Made by a program: the position numbers and the translations under genes | DNA from: Microbulbifer hydrolyticus | Lineage (GTDB): Bacteria; Pseudomonadota; Gammaproteobacteria; Pseudomonadales; Cellvibrionaceae | DNA length: 64,000 nucleotides | Assembly: GCF_009931115.1 (NCBI RefSeq) | Contig: NZ_CP047491.1 | Span: 951,001-1,015,000, forward strand | Direction: 5' to 3' | Notes under the pieces: model-generated | Told to the model about the DNA's origin: nothing | Databases searched by the model: none | The model's input: only the letters and a program-made list of their open reading frames with translations | Shown: positions 9,120 through 20,394 of the stretch, in pieces | Layout: every line of letters starts with the position of its first letter | How positions within the stretch are numbered: position 1 is the first letter of the stretch

Positions 9120-11054
9120 ATGGGAAAAATCATCGGCATCGACCTGGGTACCACCAACAGCTGTGTGGCGGTACTGGACGGCGACAAGGCGCGTGTAATT
9201 GAAAACGCTGAGGGCGATCGCACTACGCCTTCCATCGTCGCCTTCACCGAAGACAACGAAGTACTGGTAGGCCAGTCCGCCAAGCGCCAGTCCGTGACCA
9301 ACCCCAACAACACCCTGTACGCCGTCAAGCGCCTGATCGGCCGCAAGTTCAAAGACGACGTGGTACAGAAAGACATCAAGATGGTGCCTTACTCCATCGT
9401 TGAAGCCGAAAACGGCGATGCCTGGGTAGAAGTGAAGGGCGACAAGAAAGCGCCGCCGCAGATCTCTGCCGAAGTGCTGAAGAAAATGAAGAAGACCGCG
9501 GAAGACTTCCTCGGTGAGAAGGTAGACGCCGCGGTAATCACCGTGCCGGCCTACTTCAACGACTCCCAGCGTCAGGCCACCAAAGACGCCGGCCGTATCG
9601 CCGGTCTGGACGTGAAGCGCATTATCAACGAGCCGACGGCAGCGGCGCTGGCCTACGGCATGGACAAAGCCGGCGGCGACCGCACCATCGCGGTCTACGA
9701 CCTCGGTGGTGGTACTTTCGATATCTCCATCATCGAAATTGCTGACGTCGATGGCGAGAAGCAGTTTGAAGTGCTGTCTACCAACGGTGACACCTTCCTC
9801 GGTGGTGAGGACTTCGACCTGCGCCTGATCGACTACCTGGCCGAACAGTTCAAGAAAGAGCAGGGCATCGACCTGAAGGGCGACCCCCTGGCCATGCAGC
9901 GTCTGAAAGAAGCCGCGGAAAAAGCCAAGATCGAGCTGTCTTCCAGCCAGCAGACCGAAGTGAACCTGCCGTACATCACTGCAGACGCCACTGGTCCGAA
10001 GCACCTGGTCGTTAAACTGACCCGCGCCAAGCTGGAAAGCCTGGTAGAAGAGCTGGTTGCCCGCTCTCTGGAGCCGGTGAAAACCGCTCTAGCCGATGCC
10101 GACATGTCCGCGTCCAGCATCGACGAAGTAATTCTGGTGGGCGGTCAGACCCGCATGCCGCTGGTGCAGGCCAAAGTGACCGAATTCTTCGGCAAAGAGC
10201 CGCGCAAAGACGTGAACCCGGACGAAGCGGTAGCCGTTGGTGCAGCGATCCAGGGCGCGGTTCTGGGCGGTGACGTAAAAGACGTACTGCTGCTGGATGT
10301 AACCCCGCTGACCCTGGGCATCGAGACCATGGGTGGCGTGGCGACTCCGCTGATCGACAAGAACACCACCATCCCGACCAAGAAGTCTCAGGTGTTCTCC
10401 ACCGCGGACGACAACCAGACTGCCGTGACCATTCACGTGGTACAGGGTGAGCGCAAGCAGGCGGCGCAGAACAAGTCCCTGGGTCGTTTCGACCTGGCCG
10501 ATATCCCGCCGGCGCCGCGCGGCATGCCGCAGATCGAAGTGACCTTCGATATCGATGCCAACGGCATCCTGCACGTGCACGCCAAAGACAAGGCCACCGG
10601 CAAGGAGCAGTCCATCGTGATCAAGGCCTCCTCCGGCCTGTCCGATGAAGAGATCGATAAAATGGTGCAGGACGCCGAGGCCAACGCCGAAGCGGACAAG
10701 CAGTTCGAGGAGCTGGTCACCACCCGCAACACCCTCGACGGCCTGATCTCTGCCACCAAGAAGACTCTGGAAGAGGCTGGCGACAAGGCGACCGCGGAAG
10801 AGAAAGCCGCGATTGACGCAGCGCTTTCAGAAGCTGAGGAAGCGGTCAAAGGCAACGACAAGGCTGCCATGGAAGCCGCGACCACCAAGCTCACCGAAGC
10901 CTCCGGCCCGGTAGCCCAGAAGATGTACGCAGAGCAGGCTCAGGCCGGCGAAGCGGCCGCGGAGCAGGCTGAACAGGCCCAGTCTTCCGGCGGTGACGAC
11001 GCAGTGGACGCTGAGTTCGAAGAAGTCAAAGACGACAAGAAAGAAGACAAGTAA
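9120..11054 (+). CDS. dnaK: Chaperone protein DnaK (Hsp70)
   Basis: ATP-dependent cytoplasmic chaperone, 644 residues, normal length. Seen directly: the phosphate-binding [14 protein letters not shown] at the N-terminus, [20 protein letters not shown], the [14 protein letters not shown] loop, the substrate-binding domain after [14 protein letters not shown], and an acidic, EEVKD-containing C-terminus. Codon use is strongly biased, as expected for a highly expressed gene. It follows grpE and precedes dnaJ by 150 bases. Confidence 0.99.
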   Translation: MGKIIGIDLGTTNSCVAVLDGDKARVIENAEGDRTTPSIVAFTEDNEVLVGQSAKRQSVTNPNNTLYAVKRLIGRKFKDDVVQKDIKMVPYSIVEAENGDAWVEVKGDKKAPPQISAEVLKKMKKTAEDFLGEKVDAAVITVPAYFNDSQRQATKDAGRIAGLDVKRIINEPTAAALAYGMDKAGGDRTIAVYDLGGGTFDISIIEIADVDGEKQFEVLSTNGDTFLGGEDFDLRLIDYLAEQFKKEQGIDLKGDPLAMQRLKEAAEKAKIELSSSQQTEVNLPYITADATGPKHLVVKLTRAKLESLVEELVARSLEPVKTALADADMSASSIDEVILVGGQTRMPLVQAKVTEFFGKEPRKDVNPDEAVAVGAAIQGAVLGGDVKDVLLLDVTPLTLGIETMGGVATPLIDKNTTIPTKKSQVFSTADDNQTAVTIHVVQGERKQAAQNKSLGRFDLADIPPAPRGMPQIEVTFDIDANGILHVHAKDKATGKEQSIVIKASSGLSDEEIDKMVQDAEANAEADKQFEELVTTRNTLDGLISATKKTLEEAGDKATAEEKAAIDAALSEAEEAVKGNDKAAMEAATTKLTEASGPVAQKMYAEQAQAGEAAAEQAEQAQSSGGDDAVDAEFEEVKDDKKEDK

Positions 11055-11064
11055 GTTGTGGCTG

Positions 11065-11082
11065 CCGCCGGCTCTCCGGCGG
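11065..11082 (+). other. Hairpin in the dnaK-dnaJ gap
   Basis: CCGCCGG, loop CTCT, CCGGCGG: a perfect 7-bp stem 10 bases after the dnaK stop. It has no T tract, so it is more likely an mRNA 3'-end stabiliser or partial attenuator than a full terminator. Confidence 0.4.
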
Positions 11083-11204
11083 TGTCCCAGCGCTTACTCG
11101 CTCAGGGGCGCGGAGGTCCGATCAGCTGATTCGGGGCTTCGCGCCTTGCGCGGTTTTACGGCGCACCTGAAAAAGAGAGCAGTTTAAAAAGAACACACAG
11201 AGCT

Positions 11205-12329
11205 ATGTCCAAACGCGATTACTACGAAGTCCTCGGTGTCAGCAAAGGCGCGGATGAAAAGGAGCTGAAAAAAGCTTACCGCCGGGTGGCGATGAAATTT
11301 CACCCGGACCGCAATCCCGACGATAAAGAGGCGGAGAACAAATTCAAAGAGGCCAATGAGGCCTATGAAGTCCTGTCCGACCCGCAGAAGAAAGCCGCTT
11401 ATGACCAGTTCGGCCATGCCGGTGTTGACGGTCAGGCGGGTGGTGCTGGTGCCGGTGGCTTCGGTGGCTTCTCCGATATTTTCGGTGATGTATTTGGCGA
11501 TATCTTTGGCGGTGCCGGCGGCGGTGGTCGTCGCGGTCCGCAGCGCGGTTCCGACCTGCGCTACGACCTGGACCTGGACCTGGAAGACGCGGTGCGCGGC
11601 ACCACGGTCAAGATCAAGGTGCCGACCCTGGCCAACTGTGGCACCTGCCATGGCTCTGGTGCCAAGGCCGGCTCCCAGCCCCAGACCTGTGGTACCTGTG
11701 GCGGTGCCGGCCAGGTGCGCATGCAGCAGGGCTTTTTCTCCGTTCAGCAGACTTGCCCCAACTGTCGTGGACGCGGCAGCGTAATCACCGACCCCTGCGG
11801 CAGCTGTCACGGCCGTGGACGTGTGGAAGAAACCAAGACCCTGTCGGTAAAAGTACCGCCAGGTGTGGATACCGGCGATCGCATCCGCCTTGCCGGTGAA
11901 GGCGAGGCGGGACCCGATGGCGGCCCGGCCGGCGACCTCTATGTGCAGGTGATGGTGCGCGAACACGAGCTGTTCCAGCGCGACGGCAAGAACCTCTACT
12001 GCGAGGTGCCGATCAGCTTTGTGACCGCCGCTCTGGGCGGTGAAATGGAAGTGCCGACCCTGGATGGGAAGGTAAAGCTGAAGATCCCGGCCGAGAGCCA
12101 GACCGGCAAGCTGTTCCGCCTGCGCGGCAAAGGCGTGACCCCGGTGCGCGGCGGTGCCCCTGGCGACCTGCTGTGTCGCGTGGTGGTGGAAACCCCGGTC
12201 AGCCTGTCCAGCAAGCAGAAAGAGCTGCTGGAGGAGTTTGCCGGCACCCTGAGTGAGAAGAAAAACTCCCCGCGTCAGACCGGTTGGTTTGAAGGGGTGA
12301 AGAACTTCTTTGGTGATATGAAGCTGTAA
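11205..12329 (+). CDS. dnaJ: Chaperone protein DnaJ (Hsp40)
   Basis: Stimulates DnaK ATPase and presents substrates. The 374 residues include the J domain with the HPD motif ([10 protein letters not shown]), a Gly/Phe-rich linker (about residues 77-110), four zinc-binding CxxCxGxG repeats ([32 protein letters not shown]), and the C-terminal substrate domains. All key residues are present. Followed closely by a strong terminator. Confidence 0.99.
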   Translation: MSKRDYYEVLGVSKGADEKELKKAYRRVAMKFHPDRNPDDKEAENKFKEANEAYEVLSDPQKKAAYDQFGHAGVDGQAGGAGAGGFGGFSDIFGDVFGDIFGGAGGGGRRGPQRGSDLRYDLDLDLEDAVRGTTVKIKVPTLANCGTCHGSGAKAGSQPQTCGTCGGAGQVRMQQGFFSVQQTCPNCRGRGSVITDPCGSCHGRGRVEETKTLSVKVPPGVDTGDRIRLAGEGEAGPDGGPAGDLYVQVMVREHELFQRDGKNLYCEVPISFVTAALGGEMEVPTLDGKVKLKIPAESQTGKLFRLRGKGVTPVRGGAPGDLLCRVVVETPVSLSSKQKELLEEFAGTLSEKKNSPRQTGWFEGVKNFFGDMKL

Positions 12330-12347
12330 GTGCGCCTAAAGCGCAAT

Positions 12348-12378
12348 AAAAAACCCGGCATAATAGCCGGGTTTTTTT
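12348..12378. terminator. Bidirectional intrinsic terminator, dnaJ / ispB
   Basis: AAAAAACCCGGC, loop ATAATA, GCCGGGTTTTTTT between the convergent dnaJ and ispB genes; A and T tracts on each side allow use from both strands. Confidence 0.92.
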
Positions 12379-12394
12379 ATGGGCTGAGTTTTTG

Positions 12395-13357
12395 TCAGAC
12401 CGTTCTCTCTATCGCAAAGCTGGCCAGCTGTTGCAGGGCGGTTTTGTGGGCTCCCTCTGGCAAGAACTCCAGCTTTTCCAGTGCCAGATCCACCTCGGCG
12501 CGGGCGCGATCGAAGGTGTAGTCCAGGGCTCCGCAGGCCTCGATGGCGGCGACGATCTGCTCCAGCTTGTCCGCGCTCTTCTGTTCGATGGCCTCTTTCA
12601 CCAGTGCCGCCTGCTCCTCTGTACCATTGGCCATGGCATAGATCAGCGGCAGGGTGGGCTTGCCCTCGGCGAGGTCGTCGCCGACGTTCTTGCCCAGCTC
12701 TTCTGAATTGCCGCGGTAATCCAGGGCGTCGTCCACCAGCTGGAAGGCGGAGCCCAGGTGGCGTCCGTAGAGCTTTAGGGACTCGCGCTCTTCCGCGCTG
12801 CAGCCGGCCAGCACGGCAGCGGTCTCACAGGCGGCCTCGAACAGCGCGCCGGTCTTCTTGTGGATGACGTTCAGGTAATTGGCTTCGGTAACGGCCGGGT
12901 CGCCCGCATTCACCAGCTGCTGTACCTCGCCCTCGGCGATGGTATTGGTGGTGTCCGAGAGAATGGACATGATGTCCATGTCTTTGAGGGCTACCATCAT
13001 CTGGAAGGCGCGGGAGTAGAGGAAGTCACCCACCAGCACCGCGGGTGCGTTGCCCCACTGGGCGTTGGCGGTCAGGCGGCCGCGGCGCATGTCCGAGGTG
13101 TCTACCACGTCATCGTGCAGCAGGGTGGCGGTGTGGATAAACTCGATAATGGTGGCGAGGCCGATATGGTCGCTGCCCTGGTAGCCCGCAGCGCGGCTGC
13201 ACAGCAGCACCAGCAGGGGGCGCAGGCGTTTGCCGCCCGCTTCCACCAGATAGTGGCCGATGTTCTCCACCAGGGGAACGTCAGAGTGCAGTTGGTCGAG
13301 AATATGCTGGTTGACGGCGGCGAAGTCGTCCGCGGCTACCTGATGAAAGGGCAACAT
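12395..13357 (-). CDS. ispB: Polyprenyl diphosphate synthase (octaprenyl type)
   Basis: Makes the long isoprenoid side chain of ubiquinone by successive condensation of isopentenyl diphosphate. The 320-residue protein has the first Asp-rich motif LLHDDVVDTSDMRRG and the second QLVDDALDY, plus GGKRLRP near the N-terminus. It is divergent from rplU-rpmA, the standard gammaproteobacterial arrangement that identifies ispB rather than ispA. Product chain length (C40 or C45) cannot be read from the sequence. Confidence 0.93.
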   Translation of the reverse strand: MLPFHQVAADDFAAVNQHILDQLHSDVPLVENIGHYLVEAGGKRLRPLLVLLCSRAAGYQGSDHIGLATIIEFIHTATLLHDDVVDTSDMRRGRLTANAQWGNAPAVLVGDFLYSRAFQMMVALKDMDIMSILSDTTNTIAEGEVQQLVNAGDPAVTEANYLNVIHKKTGALFEAACETAAVLAGCSAEERESLKLYGRHLGSAFQLVDDALDYRGNSEELGKNVGDDLAEGKPTLPLIYAMANGTEEQAALVKEAIEQKSADKLEQIVAAIEACGALDYTFDRARAEVDLALEKLEFLPEGAHKTALQQLASFAIERTV

Positions 13358-13452
13358 GCAGGGTCCTTATACTTCTACTGTATCGGTTTACGGCGGCAAG
13401 CCTAGCCGTTTTGGGGCCGGGCGGAAAGCAGGGTTGCCGGAAAAGTGCGCTA

Positions 13453-13481
13453 TTGTATCAATCGGGCGAATTGATTAGAAT
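13453..13481 (+). promoter_or_regulatory. Probable sigma-70 promoter for rplU-rpmA
   Basis: TTGTAT at 13453-13458, a 17-base spacer, and TAGAAT at 13476-13481. Transcription would start near 13488, leaving a leader of about 160 bases before rplU. Confidence 0.5.
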
Positions 13482-13648
13482 CTGCGCCCCGCTCAAACCG
13501 GGCCTGCCGTTTGGCTGGTTCAGGGGCGGGAAACGAAGTATCAATCATCAACGGCGCAAGCTCCCAAAATGCTGGCTACCCGGTCACCGTGTTGACATTG
13601 TGACCCCGCCGCTGCTTCGTGTCGTCCATTTTGTTGGAGCATAGAAAT

Positions 13649-13960
13649 ATGTACGCTGTTATTGAAAGCGGTGGTAAGCAACACCGTGTAGAAGAAGGCG
13701 AAGTTCTGCGCCTGGAAAAAATTGAAGTGGCTACCGGTGAATCTGTCGATTTCGACAAGGTTCTGATGGTAGTTGACGGCGATGCCATCAACATCGGTGC
13801 GCCGGTAGTGGAAGGTGCCAAGGTGACTGCAGAAGTGCTGAGCCACGGCCGCGGCGAGAAGGTGAGAATCATCAAATTCCGTCGTCGTAAGCACTCCATG
13901 AAGCGTCAGGGCCACCGTCAGTGGTACACCGAAGTTAAAATCACTGGCATCAAAGGCTAA
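13649..13960 (+). CDS. rplU: 50S ribosomal protein L21
   Basis: Large-subunit ribosomal protein that binds 23S rRNA. The ATG at 13649 gives 103 residues, exactly the usual length, beginning [14 protein letters not shown] and containing the [16 protein letters not shown] basic loop. An in-frame upstream start at 13619 is rejected because it has no family support. Cotranscribed with rpmA, 31 bases downstream. Confidence 0.99.
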   Translation: MYAVIESGGKQHRVEEGEVLRLEKIEVATGESVDFDKVLMVVDGDAINIGAPVVEGAKVTAEVLSHGRGEKVRIIKFRRRKHSMKRQGHRQWYTEVKITGIKG

Positions 13961-13991
13961 TCACCAGGTAATAGAAGAGGAGTAACTACTC

Positions 13992-14249
13992 ATGGCACAT
14001 AAGAAAGCTGGCGGTAGTACGCGCAACGGTCGCGATTCCGAAAGTAAACGCCTGGGCGTAAAGCGCTTTGGCGGTCAGGCTGTCTCTGCAGGCAGCATCA
14101 TCGTTCGTCAGCGCGGCACCAAGTTCCACGCTGGTGTTAACGTTGGTATGGGCAAAGATCACACCCTGTTCGCTACCGCCGATGGCGTAGTGAAGTTTGA
14201 GGTGAAAGGCGCCAATAACCGCAAGTTTGTTTCCATCGAAACAGCCTAA
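13992..14249 (+). CDS. rpmA: 50S ribosomal protein L27
   Basis: Large-subunit protein whose N-terminal tail reaches the peptidyl-transferase centre. The 85 residues begin [20 protein letters not shown] and include [15 protein letters not shown]. The protein starts AHKKAGG directly, so there is no cleavable N-terminal extension of the Firmicute type. A clear ribosome site (AGAGGAG) precedes the ATG. Confidence 0.99.
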   Translation: MAHKKAGGSTRNGRDSESKRLGVKRFGGQAVSAGSIIVRQRGTKFHAGVNVGMGKDHTLFATADGVVKFEVKGANNRKFVSIETA

Positions 14250-14267
14250 GCGGTCATAACGCCTGAT

Positions 14268-14296
14268 AAAAAGCCCCGCAATCGCGGGGCTTTTTT
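14268..14296 (+). terminator. Intrinsic terminator after rpmA
   Basis: AAAAAGCCCCGC, loop AATC, GCGGGGC followed by TTTTTT, 18 bases after the rpmA stop. Confidence 0.93.
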
Positions 14297-14342
14297 GTAT
14301 GTTGCCCTTTTTTTTGTAATGTCTGTGGGCAAATTACACTGA

Positions 14343-15575
<1,233 letters not shown>

Positions 15576-15648
15576 TTTATGCGCCCCATCAGCGGATTAT
15601 CCTGCTTGAGGTCTCCCCTGTAAGGGCGCGTCCTGATACGAGGAAGAA

Positions 15649-16782
15649 ATGGACTCCAACTCGCCGCGCCAGCAGCTCTCTACCAGCAAGCGCTGGGTCA
15701 TCAAAATCGGCAGCGCGCTGCTCACCGATAACGGCCGCGGTGTGAATCGTGCGGCCATTTACAACTGGGCCGGACAGATCAGTGCCCTGCGCCGCCAGGG
15801 TATCGAAGTGTTGCTGGTATCCTCCGGCGCGGTGGCGGCGGGCATGGACCGCCTGGGGTGGCCCAAGCGCCCGGAATCCATCCACCAGTTGCAGGCCGCC
15901 GCCGCGGTGGGCCAGACGCACCTGGTGCAGGTGTATGAGCACGCGTTTGGCCAGTACGACTGTCGCGCGGCGCAGATCCTGCTGGACCACGATGACCTCT
16001 CCAATCGCACCCGCTATCTCAATGCGCGCAGCACCCTAAAGACGCTGTTGTCCCTCGGCGCTGTGCCCATCATTAATGAAAACGATACGGTGGTAACCGA
16101 CGAGATCCGCTTTGGTGACAACGACACCCTGGGTGCGCTGGTGGCGAACCTGGTGGAGGCGGATGTGCTGCTGATTCTCACCGATGCCGAGGGCCTGTTT
16201 ACCGAGGATCCCCGCGATAATCCCGCTGCCGAGCTGGTGCGTGAGGCCGCCGCGACAGACCCGCGCCTGGCGGTGATGGCGGGGGACTCCCGCAGCGGAC
16301 TTGGGCGTGGCGGTATGGCGACCAAGGTGCGTGCCGCGCAGCTGGCGGCGCGCTCGGGTGCGCGTACGGTGATTGTTGGTGGTGCCATCGACTCGGTGAT
16401 TGAGCGTGTGGTTGCGGGCGAAGACCTGGGCACTCTGCTGTTGCCGGAGGCGGATCCGCTCACGGCGCGCAAACGCTGGCTGGCCGGCCAGTTACAGGTG
16501 CGCGGCCGCTTGCGGCTGGATGCCGGTGCGGAGCGCGCGCTGTGCAATCAGGGCAAGAGCCTGTTGCCGGTGGGCGTGGTGGGGCTTGAGGGCCGTTTTC
16601 ACCGCGGGGAGCTGGTGAGTTGTGTGAATGAGGCCGGGGAAGAGGTGGCCCGCGGCCTGGTGAACTACGACAGCTCCGAGGCACAGAAGATTTGTGGCCA
16701 GCCTTCCGATCGCATCGTGGATTTGCTCGGGTACCGGGATGACGACGAGCTGATTCATCGGGATAACCTGATCTTGCTGTAA
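15649..16782 (+). CDS. proB: Glutamate 5-kinase
   Basis: First enzyme of proline biosynthesis, phosphorylating glutamate. The 377 residues contain the amino-acid kinase domain ([62 protein letters not shown]) and a C-terminal PUA domain (from about residue 280). It follows obgE by 73 bases, matching the obgE-proB order of Pseudomonas. proA is not in the window. Confidence 0.98.
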   Translation: MDSNSPRQQLSTSKRWVIKIGSALLTDNGRGVNRAAIYNWAGQISALRRQGIEVLLVSSGAVAAGMDRLGWPKRPESIHQLQAAAAVGQTHLVQVYEHAFGQYDCRAAQILLDHDDLSNRTRYLNARSTLKTLLSLGAVPIINENDTVVTDEIRFGDNDTLGALVANLVEADVLLILTDAEGLFTEDPRDNPAAELVREAAATDPRLAVMAGDSRSGLGRGGMATKVRAAQLAARSGARTVIVGGAIDSVIERVVAGEDLGTLLLPEADPLTARKRWLAGQLQVRGRLRLDAGAERALCNQGKSLLPVGVVGLEGRFHRGELVSCVNEAGEEVARGLVNYDSSEAQKICGQPSDRIVDLLGYRDDDELIHRDNLILL

Positions 16783-16810
16783 CCTGCAGCGGTGATCGAA
16801 ACGCCAGGCA

Positions 16811-16842
16811 TAAAAAAACCCCGCAATAGCAGGGTTTTTTTA
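16811..16842. terminator. Bidirectional intrinsic terminator, proB / rpsT
   Basis: Seven A residues, CCCCGC, loop AATA, GCAGGG, then seven T residues, with one mismatch in the stem; it lies between the convergent proB and rpsT genes. Confidence 0.85.
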
Positions 16843-16860
16843 TGCTCAGAAAGCTAGGGC

Positions 16861-17127
16861 TTAGGCAGCCAGCTTTTTGATCTGATCATTCAGGCGGCTC
16901 TTATGACGAGCAGCCTTGTTCTTGTGAATGATGCCCTTGTCGGCCATGCGGTCGATAACCGGCACAGCTTCCGCGTAAGCGGTCTTGGCTTTTTCTGCAT
17001 CACCTGCATCGATGGCTGCAACTACCTTTTTGATGTAGGTGCGCACCATGGAGCGCAGACTGGCGTTGTGATTGCGGCGCTTTTCGTTCTGGCGCGCGCG
17101 TTTCTTCGCTTGAGGTGAGTTGGCCAC
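16861..17127 (-). CDS. rpsT: 30S ribosomal protein S20
   Basis: Small-subunit primary binding protein of 16S rRNA. The 88 residues begin [20 protein letters not shown] and are Lys/Arg-rich and helical throughout. It keeps its usual position near murJ (as in Pseudomonas), but here the pds genes lie between them. It has its own strong promoter. Confidence 0.99.
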   Translation of the reverse strand: MANSPQAKKRARQNEKRRNHNASLRSMVRTYIKKVVAAIDAGDAEKAKTAYAEAVPVIDRMADKGIIHKNKAARHKSRLNDQIKKLAA

Positions 17128-17192
17128 CGGTTGCTCCTGTCTGGAATCTGTAAAACTCGAACTTCGGGCCGGGGGCCCGTTTGGGACGCGAC

Positions 17193-17220
17193 ATTATCCC
17201 CAGCGCCGCTTGTTTGTCAA
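17193..17220 (-). promoter_or_regulatory. Sigma-70 promoter for rpsT
   Basis: On the minus strand TTGACA (17220-17215) is followed after 16 bases by GATAAT (17198-17193): a perfect -35 and a five-of-six -10. The leader to the rpsT start is about 60 bases. Confidence 0.75.
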
Positions 17221-17318
17221 CCACTGTGGCGGGCAGTTTGTGACCGGGGCGAATTGCCGGCGAATTGAGGGTTTCAGGTGTCGTGTGCAGGGGCCTCAGG
17301 CGGATGCGGCGGCGCGTG

Positions 17319-19382
17319 TTAACGCGGGAGCTGTAGTGTGAAGGTGACCCCTTTGCCATCTTCCCGGTTGGCGGCGTCCAGGGTCCCCTGGTGGAAGTCC
17401 GCAATCAGCCGCGCGATATGCAGGCCGAGCCCCAGGTGGCCGGCCTTGCCGCCATCGTCGCGCACGGAAACCAGCGAGTCGAACAGTTTCTGGCCGAAGC
17501 CCGGCGGCAGCTGCGGCCCTTCGTTGCTCACGCTCAGGCGATATTCCTGACTGTCCGCTTCGAGTGTGAGGCGGATTTCGCTGCCCCCGGGGGCAAAACT
17601 CACGGCGTTATCCACCAGCTTGTCCAGCAACTGCGCGAGAAGCTCGGGGGCGCCGTGGTACAGCTGGGGGCTCCCGGGGCACTGCACATCAAAGTGGTGC
17701 CCGCGGTGTGCGTCGGCGTAGCTCTGGGTCAGCAGTTGCAACAGGTCGGCGAGGTCAAACTCCTCTTTGTCGGCCTGGCTGATACTGGCCTCCAGATGGT
17801 TGGCGGCGGACAACGCGTTGAGGATCGCGGAGAGCCGTGCGCCCCCCTCGGCGGCGCGTTCGGCGTAGCGTCGGCTGTCCTGGTCCAGTTCACCGGCCGC
17901 CAAATTGTCCAGCGAGGAGCGTACCACCGCCAGAGGGGTACGCAATTCGTGGGAGAGCTTGCTCGCCAGGCTGCGCAAATACTGGTGGTAGTGGTCCAGC
18001 TCCGCGAGGAGGCTGGCGAACGCGCGGTTGAGCGCGCCCAGCTCGTCATTGAGGTAGGGGCGCGGAAAGTCGCCCCGCAGGCGGCCGCTGCTGTCCACCG
18101 CCGTGCGGGCCGCGCGGTGCAGGCGACGGATGCGCCACGAGAGCCAGCTGGCATAGCCCAGCAGCAGCAGGAGCACCAGGCCGGCGGCGCCGGCAGTGGT
18201 CAGCCACAGGCGCTGCGCCGCAGACTCGGTCAGGGATTGCAGGGCGCTGGCTGACTGGGCGGCGATCACCCGGCCCAGCAGCGGGCGCTCGATGATGTTG
18301 TCGGCACGGGTGACCACCGGCACGCTGACTGCACCAATCCGTTCGTCCCCCGGCGCACGCACTGTAGCTTCGGGCGCGCTGAACCATTGCGAGGCGGTCT
18401 CCCGGTTTTCGGTCAGCGCCACCGGATATTCCCCTTCCGGCAAGGGTGGCAGCCGGTCTGTGGCCAGCAGCCGGCGATAGAACCAGTCGCGCAGCCAGCG
18501 GCCGTTTTCGGCGGTGTGCTGATCGCCCTCGGCAATGCTGCCCAGGCGGTTTCCGGATTGCGCCAGCACAAACCCTTCCTGGTCCACCACGGTCAGGTGC
18601 AGTTCCGGCCGTGCGAAATGTTCCAGTTCCTGTTGCAGGGCGGGCAGGGGCTCTACCAGCGTCCCGGGGCGGCCATCGGCCGGGAGCGTGGAGGCCAGGC
18701 GTGTGGGCTCACTGTTGTCACTTCGGGTGCGGTCGAGCACGCGGATTGCCATCTCGCCGCCGGTCAGCGCGAACGGCAGTGCGAGTTCCAGCTGGTAGCC
18801 ACGGGGCGAGGCCGTCCAGCGCCCGCGCAGGCGCAGTTCGCGTTCGTAGCTTCCGCGCCGGGGGTTGTAATACAGCGCACGCACTGGCCCCTGGCTGGCC
18901 ACTGGCAGGGTGTACTGCTTCTGCGCGGTGAAGATCTCCACCGTATCGCCGCTGGAAATGCTGGGGCTGCGCGGATCGTGGTAGCTGGGGCTGCGATCTT
19001 TCGCGGTCAGCAGCAGGTACACGTGGCTGGAATGCTTGCCGAGGGTAACCCGTGCGAGTGGCTCTCCCTGCTGGTCGAGCAGTTGTCGCGGCCGCAGTTC
19101 AAGTGCCCGCCACTCTTCGCCGTAGCCATCCAGCACGGGTGATTGGGGGAGTGGGTTGAGGTACAGCTGGGCGCCGGGTGGCCGGCCGGTACGCCTGGAG
19201 TCGGGGGCGATCAGTTCCGGCGCGCTCGCGAGGCGGGCGGCGATGGCGTTGCCGGTGGCCTCGAGGGTCTGGATCTGTCCCTGGCTCAGGGCTGCGTCGA
19301 CCTGGCGCAAGTACTGGCACCCCGCCCAGGGCAGGGCGAGCGTGCAGAGGCTCAGCAGGACCAGTTGGCGGCGCAGGTTCAT
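17319..19382 (-). CDS. pdsS: Sortase-system sensor histidine kinase PdsS
   Basis: Membrane sensor kinase of 687 residues. It has an N-terminal membrane segment (about 6-22), a large periplasmic region (23-390) containing a DOMON/CBM9-like beta domain (about 75-225: VLDGYGEEW, SSGDTVEIF, RGYQLELALPF), a second membrane segment (393-412), a HAMP-like linker, the phosphoacceptor box KLSHELRTP (H478), and an ATPase domain with NAVSFAPGG and GHLGLGLHIA. This architecture, together with the adjacent regulator and OmpA-like gene, matches the proteobacterial dedicated sortase kinase family (TIGR03785 as I recall it). No sortase is nearby. The sensed ligand is unknown; the domain suggests a sugar or haem-like ligand, which is inference. 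Confidence 0.78.
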   Translation of the reverse strand: MNLRRQLVLLSLCTLALPWAGCQYLRQVDAALSQGQIQTLEATGNAIAARLASAPELIAPDSRRTGRPPGAQLYLNPLPQSPVLDGYGEEWRALELRPRQLLDQQGEPLARVTLGKHSSHVYLLLTAKDRSPSYHDPRSPSISSGDTVEIFTAQKQYTLPVASQGPVRALYYNPRRGSYERELRLRGRWTASPRGYQLELALPFALTGGEMAIRVLDRTRSDNSEPTRLASTLPADGRPGTLVEPLPALQQELEHFARPELHLTVVDQEGFVLAQSGNRLGSIAEGDQHTAENGRWLRDWFYRRLLATDRLPPLPEGEYPVALTENRETASQWFSAPEATVRAPGDERIGAVSVPVVTRADNIIERPLLGRVIAAQSASALQSLTESAAQRLWLTTAGAAGLVLLLLLGYASWLSWRIRRLHRAARTAVDSSGRLRGDFPRPYLNDELGALNRAFASLLAELDHYHQYLRSLASKLSHELRTPLAVVRSSLDNLAAGELDQDSRRYAERAAEGGARLSAILNALSAANHLEASISQADKEEFDLADLLQLLTQSYADAHRGHHFDVQCPGSPQLYHGAPELLAQLLDKLVDNAVSFAPGGSEIRLTLEADSQEYRLSVSNEGPQLPPGFGQKLFDSLVSVRDDGGKAGHLGLGLHIARLIADFHQGTLDAANREDGKGVTFTLQLPR

Positions 19383-19433
19383 GGGCGCAGTTTCATCCTA
19401 GGTGGCGGTTATTTCCCGGTGACACATTGATCG

Positions 19434-20126
19434 CTATACCTGCCAGCGGTAGCCCATGCCATAGGCGGTGCCGATGGCGTCGAAGCTGCTGTCGATGGTC
19501 TGAAATTTACGCCGAATGCGTTTTACGTGGGATGTGATGGTGTTGTCGTCCAGCACCACCCTGGCAGCTTCCATCAGCTGGCTGCGGGATTTCACGTGTC
19601 CGGGGCGCTTGGCCAGGGCATGCACAATCCAGAATTCGGTCACCGTCAGGTCGACGGGTTCGCCTTTCCAGTGGCAGTGCAGGCGCGACACGTCCAGCGT
19701 AAGGTCGCCCTGGGTCAGGGTTTCACCTTCTTCACTCTGGGACTGCATGATACTGACGCGCCGCAACAGGGCGCTAATGCGGGCCTGCATATGGGGCAGC
19801 GAGATGTCCTTGGTGAGGTAGTCGTCGGCGCCGAGGCGCAGGCCGGAAATGATGTCCAGCTCCGAGTCGCGTGCGGTGAGAAACAGGATCGGCAGTGTGG
19901 GTGCCATGGCACGCAGTTCACGGCACAGGTCAAAGCCGCCCTCGATTTCCGCACCGAGACCCACGTCAATCACTGCCAGGTCCGGCAGCCGTTGCTGAAA
20001 CGCGGCGAGGGCCTCCGGGCGTGTGTGGTAGAGATTCACCTGGTAGCCGGTGCGGCGCAGGGCGTCCCGGTAATTCTCGGCGATGGCGATTTCGTCTTCA
20101 ACAATGGCGATAGTGGGGCTGGTCAT
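19434..20126 (-). CDS. pdsR: Sortase-system response regulator PdsR
   Basis: OmpR-type transcription factor. The receiver domain has the acidic pocket (VEDE), phosphoacceptor DLAVIDVGLG and the conserved Lys in DDYLTKDIS; the C-terminal winged helix includes LTVTEFWIVHALAKRPG and TSHVKRIRRKF. The start at 20126 (MTSPTIAIVEDE) is chosen by domain fit; a GTG at 20141 would add five residues and has an AGAGA-like ribosome site, so it remains possible. It lies 51 bases upstream of pdsS. Best match is the dedicated-sortase regulator family (TIGR03787). Confidence 0.78.
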   Translation of the reverse strand: MTSPTIAIVEDEIAIAENYRDALRRTGYQVNLYHTRPEALAAFQQRLPDLAVIDVGLGAEIEGGFDLCRELRAMAPTLPILFLTARDSELDIISGLRLGADDYLTKDISLPHMQARISALLRRVSIMQSQSEEGETLTQGDLTLDVSRLHCHWKGEPVDLTVTEFWIVHALAKRPGHVKSRSQLMEAARVVLDDNTITSHVKRIRRKFQTIDSSFDAIGTAYGMGYRWQV

Positions 20127-20264
20127 GATGGAGTCTGGCACCGGATCTCTGTTTATGGTCGTTTTTCGTGTCAGCTAATCGTGCAGGACGCTGGGTCTGG
20201 CGGAAAATCATGCCCGAACAGGTGGGTATGTGGCAAAAGTTGCCACAGTTTCAAGCAAAGCAGT

Positions 20265-20297
20265 GCAAAAAAGCGCGCAGCGTAGGGCGCTGCGCGC
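20265..20297 (-). terminator. Intrinsic terminator after pdsO
   Basis: Read leftward: GCGCGCAGCG, loop CCCTA, CGCTGCGCGC, then TTTTTT. The perfect 10-bp stem lies about 100 bases past the pdsO stop and 140 bases before pdsR, so pdsO and pdsRS are probably separate transcripts. Confidence 0.88.
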
Positions 20298-20394
20298 AAG
20301 GTTACAGCTTACAGGGTTGGAGCTATTTGCCAGTCGGATACTGGCTCCGGCCGTCGCTTTTGTGGAGCGGCAGCCGGAAGGGGGGATCAGCGGA

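Noticed and set aside
17160..17183. GGGCC-GGG-GGCCC hairpin as a terminator for pdsS
   Set aside because: It is not followed by a T tract on either strand and lies in the rpsT leader, downstream of the rpsT promoter.
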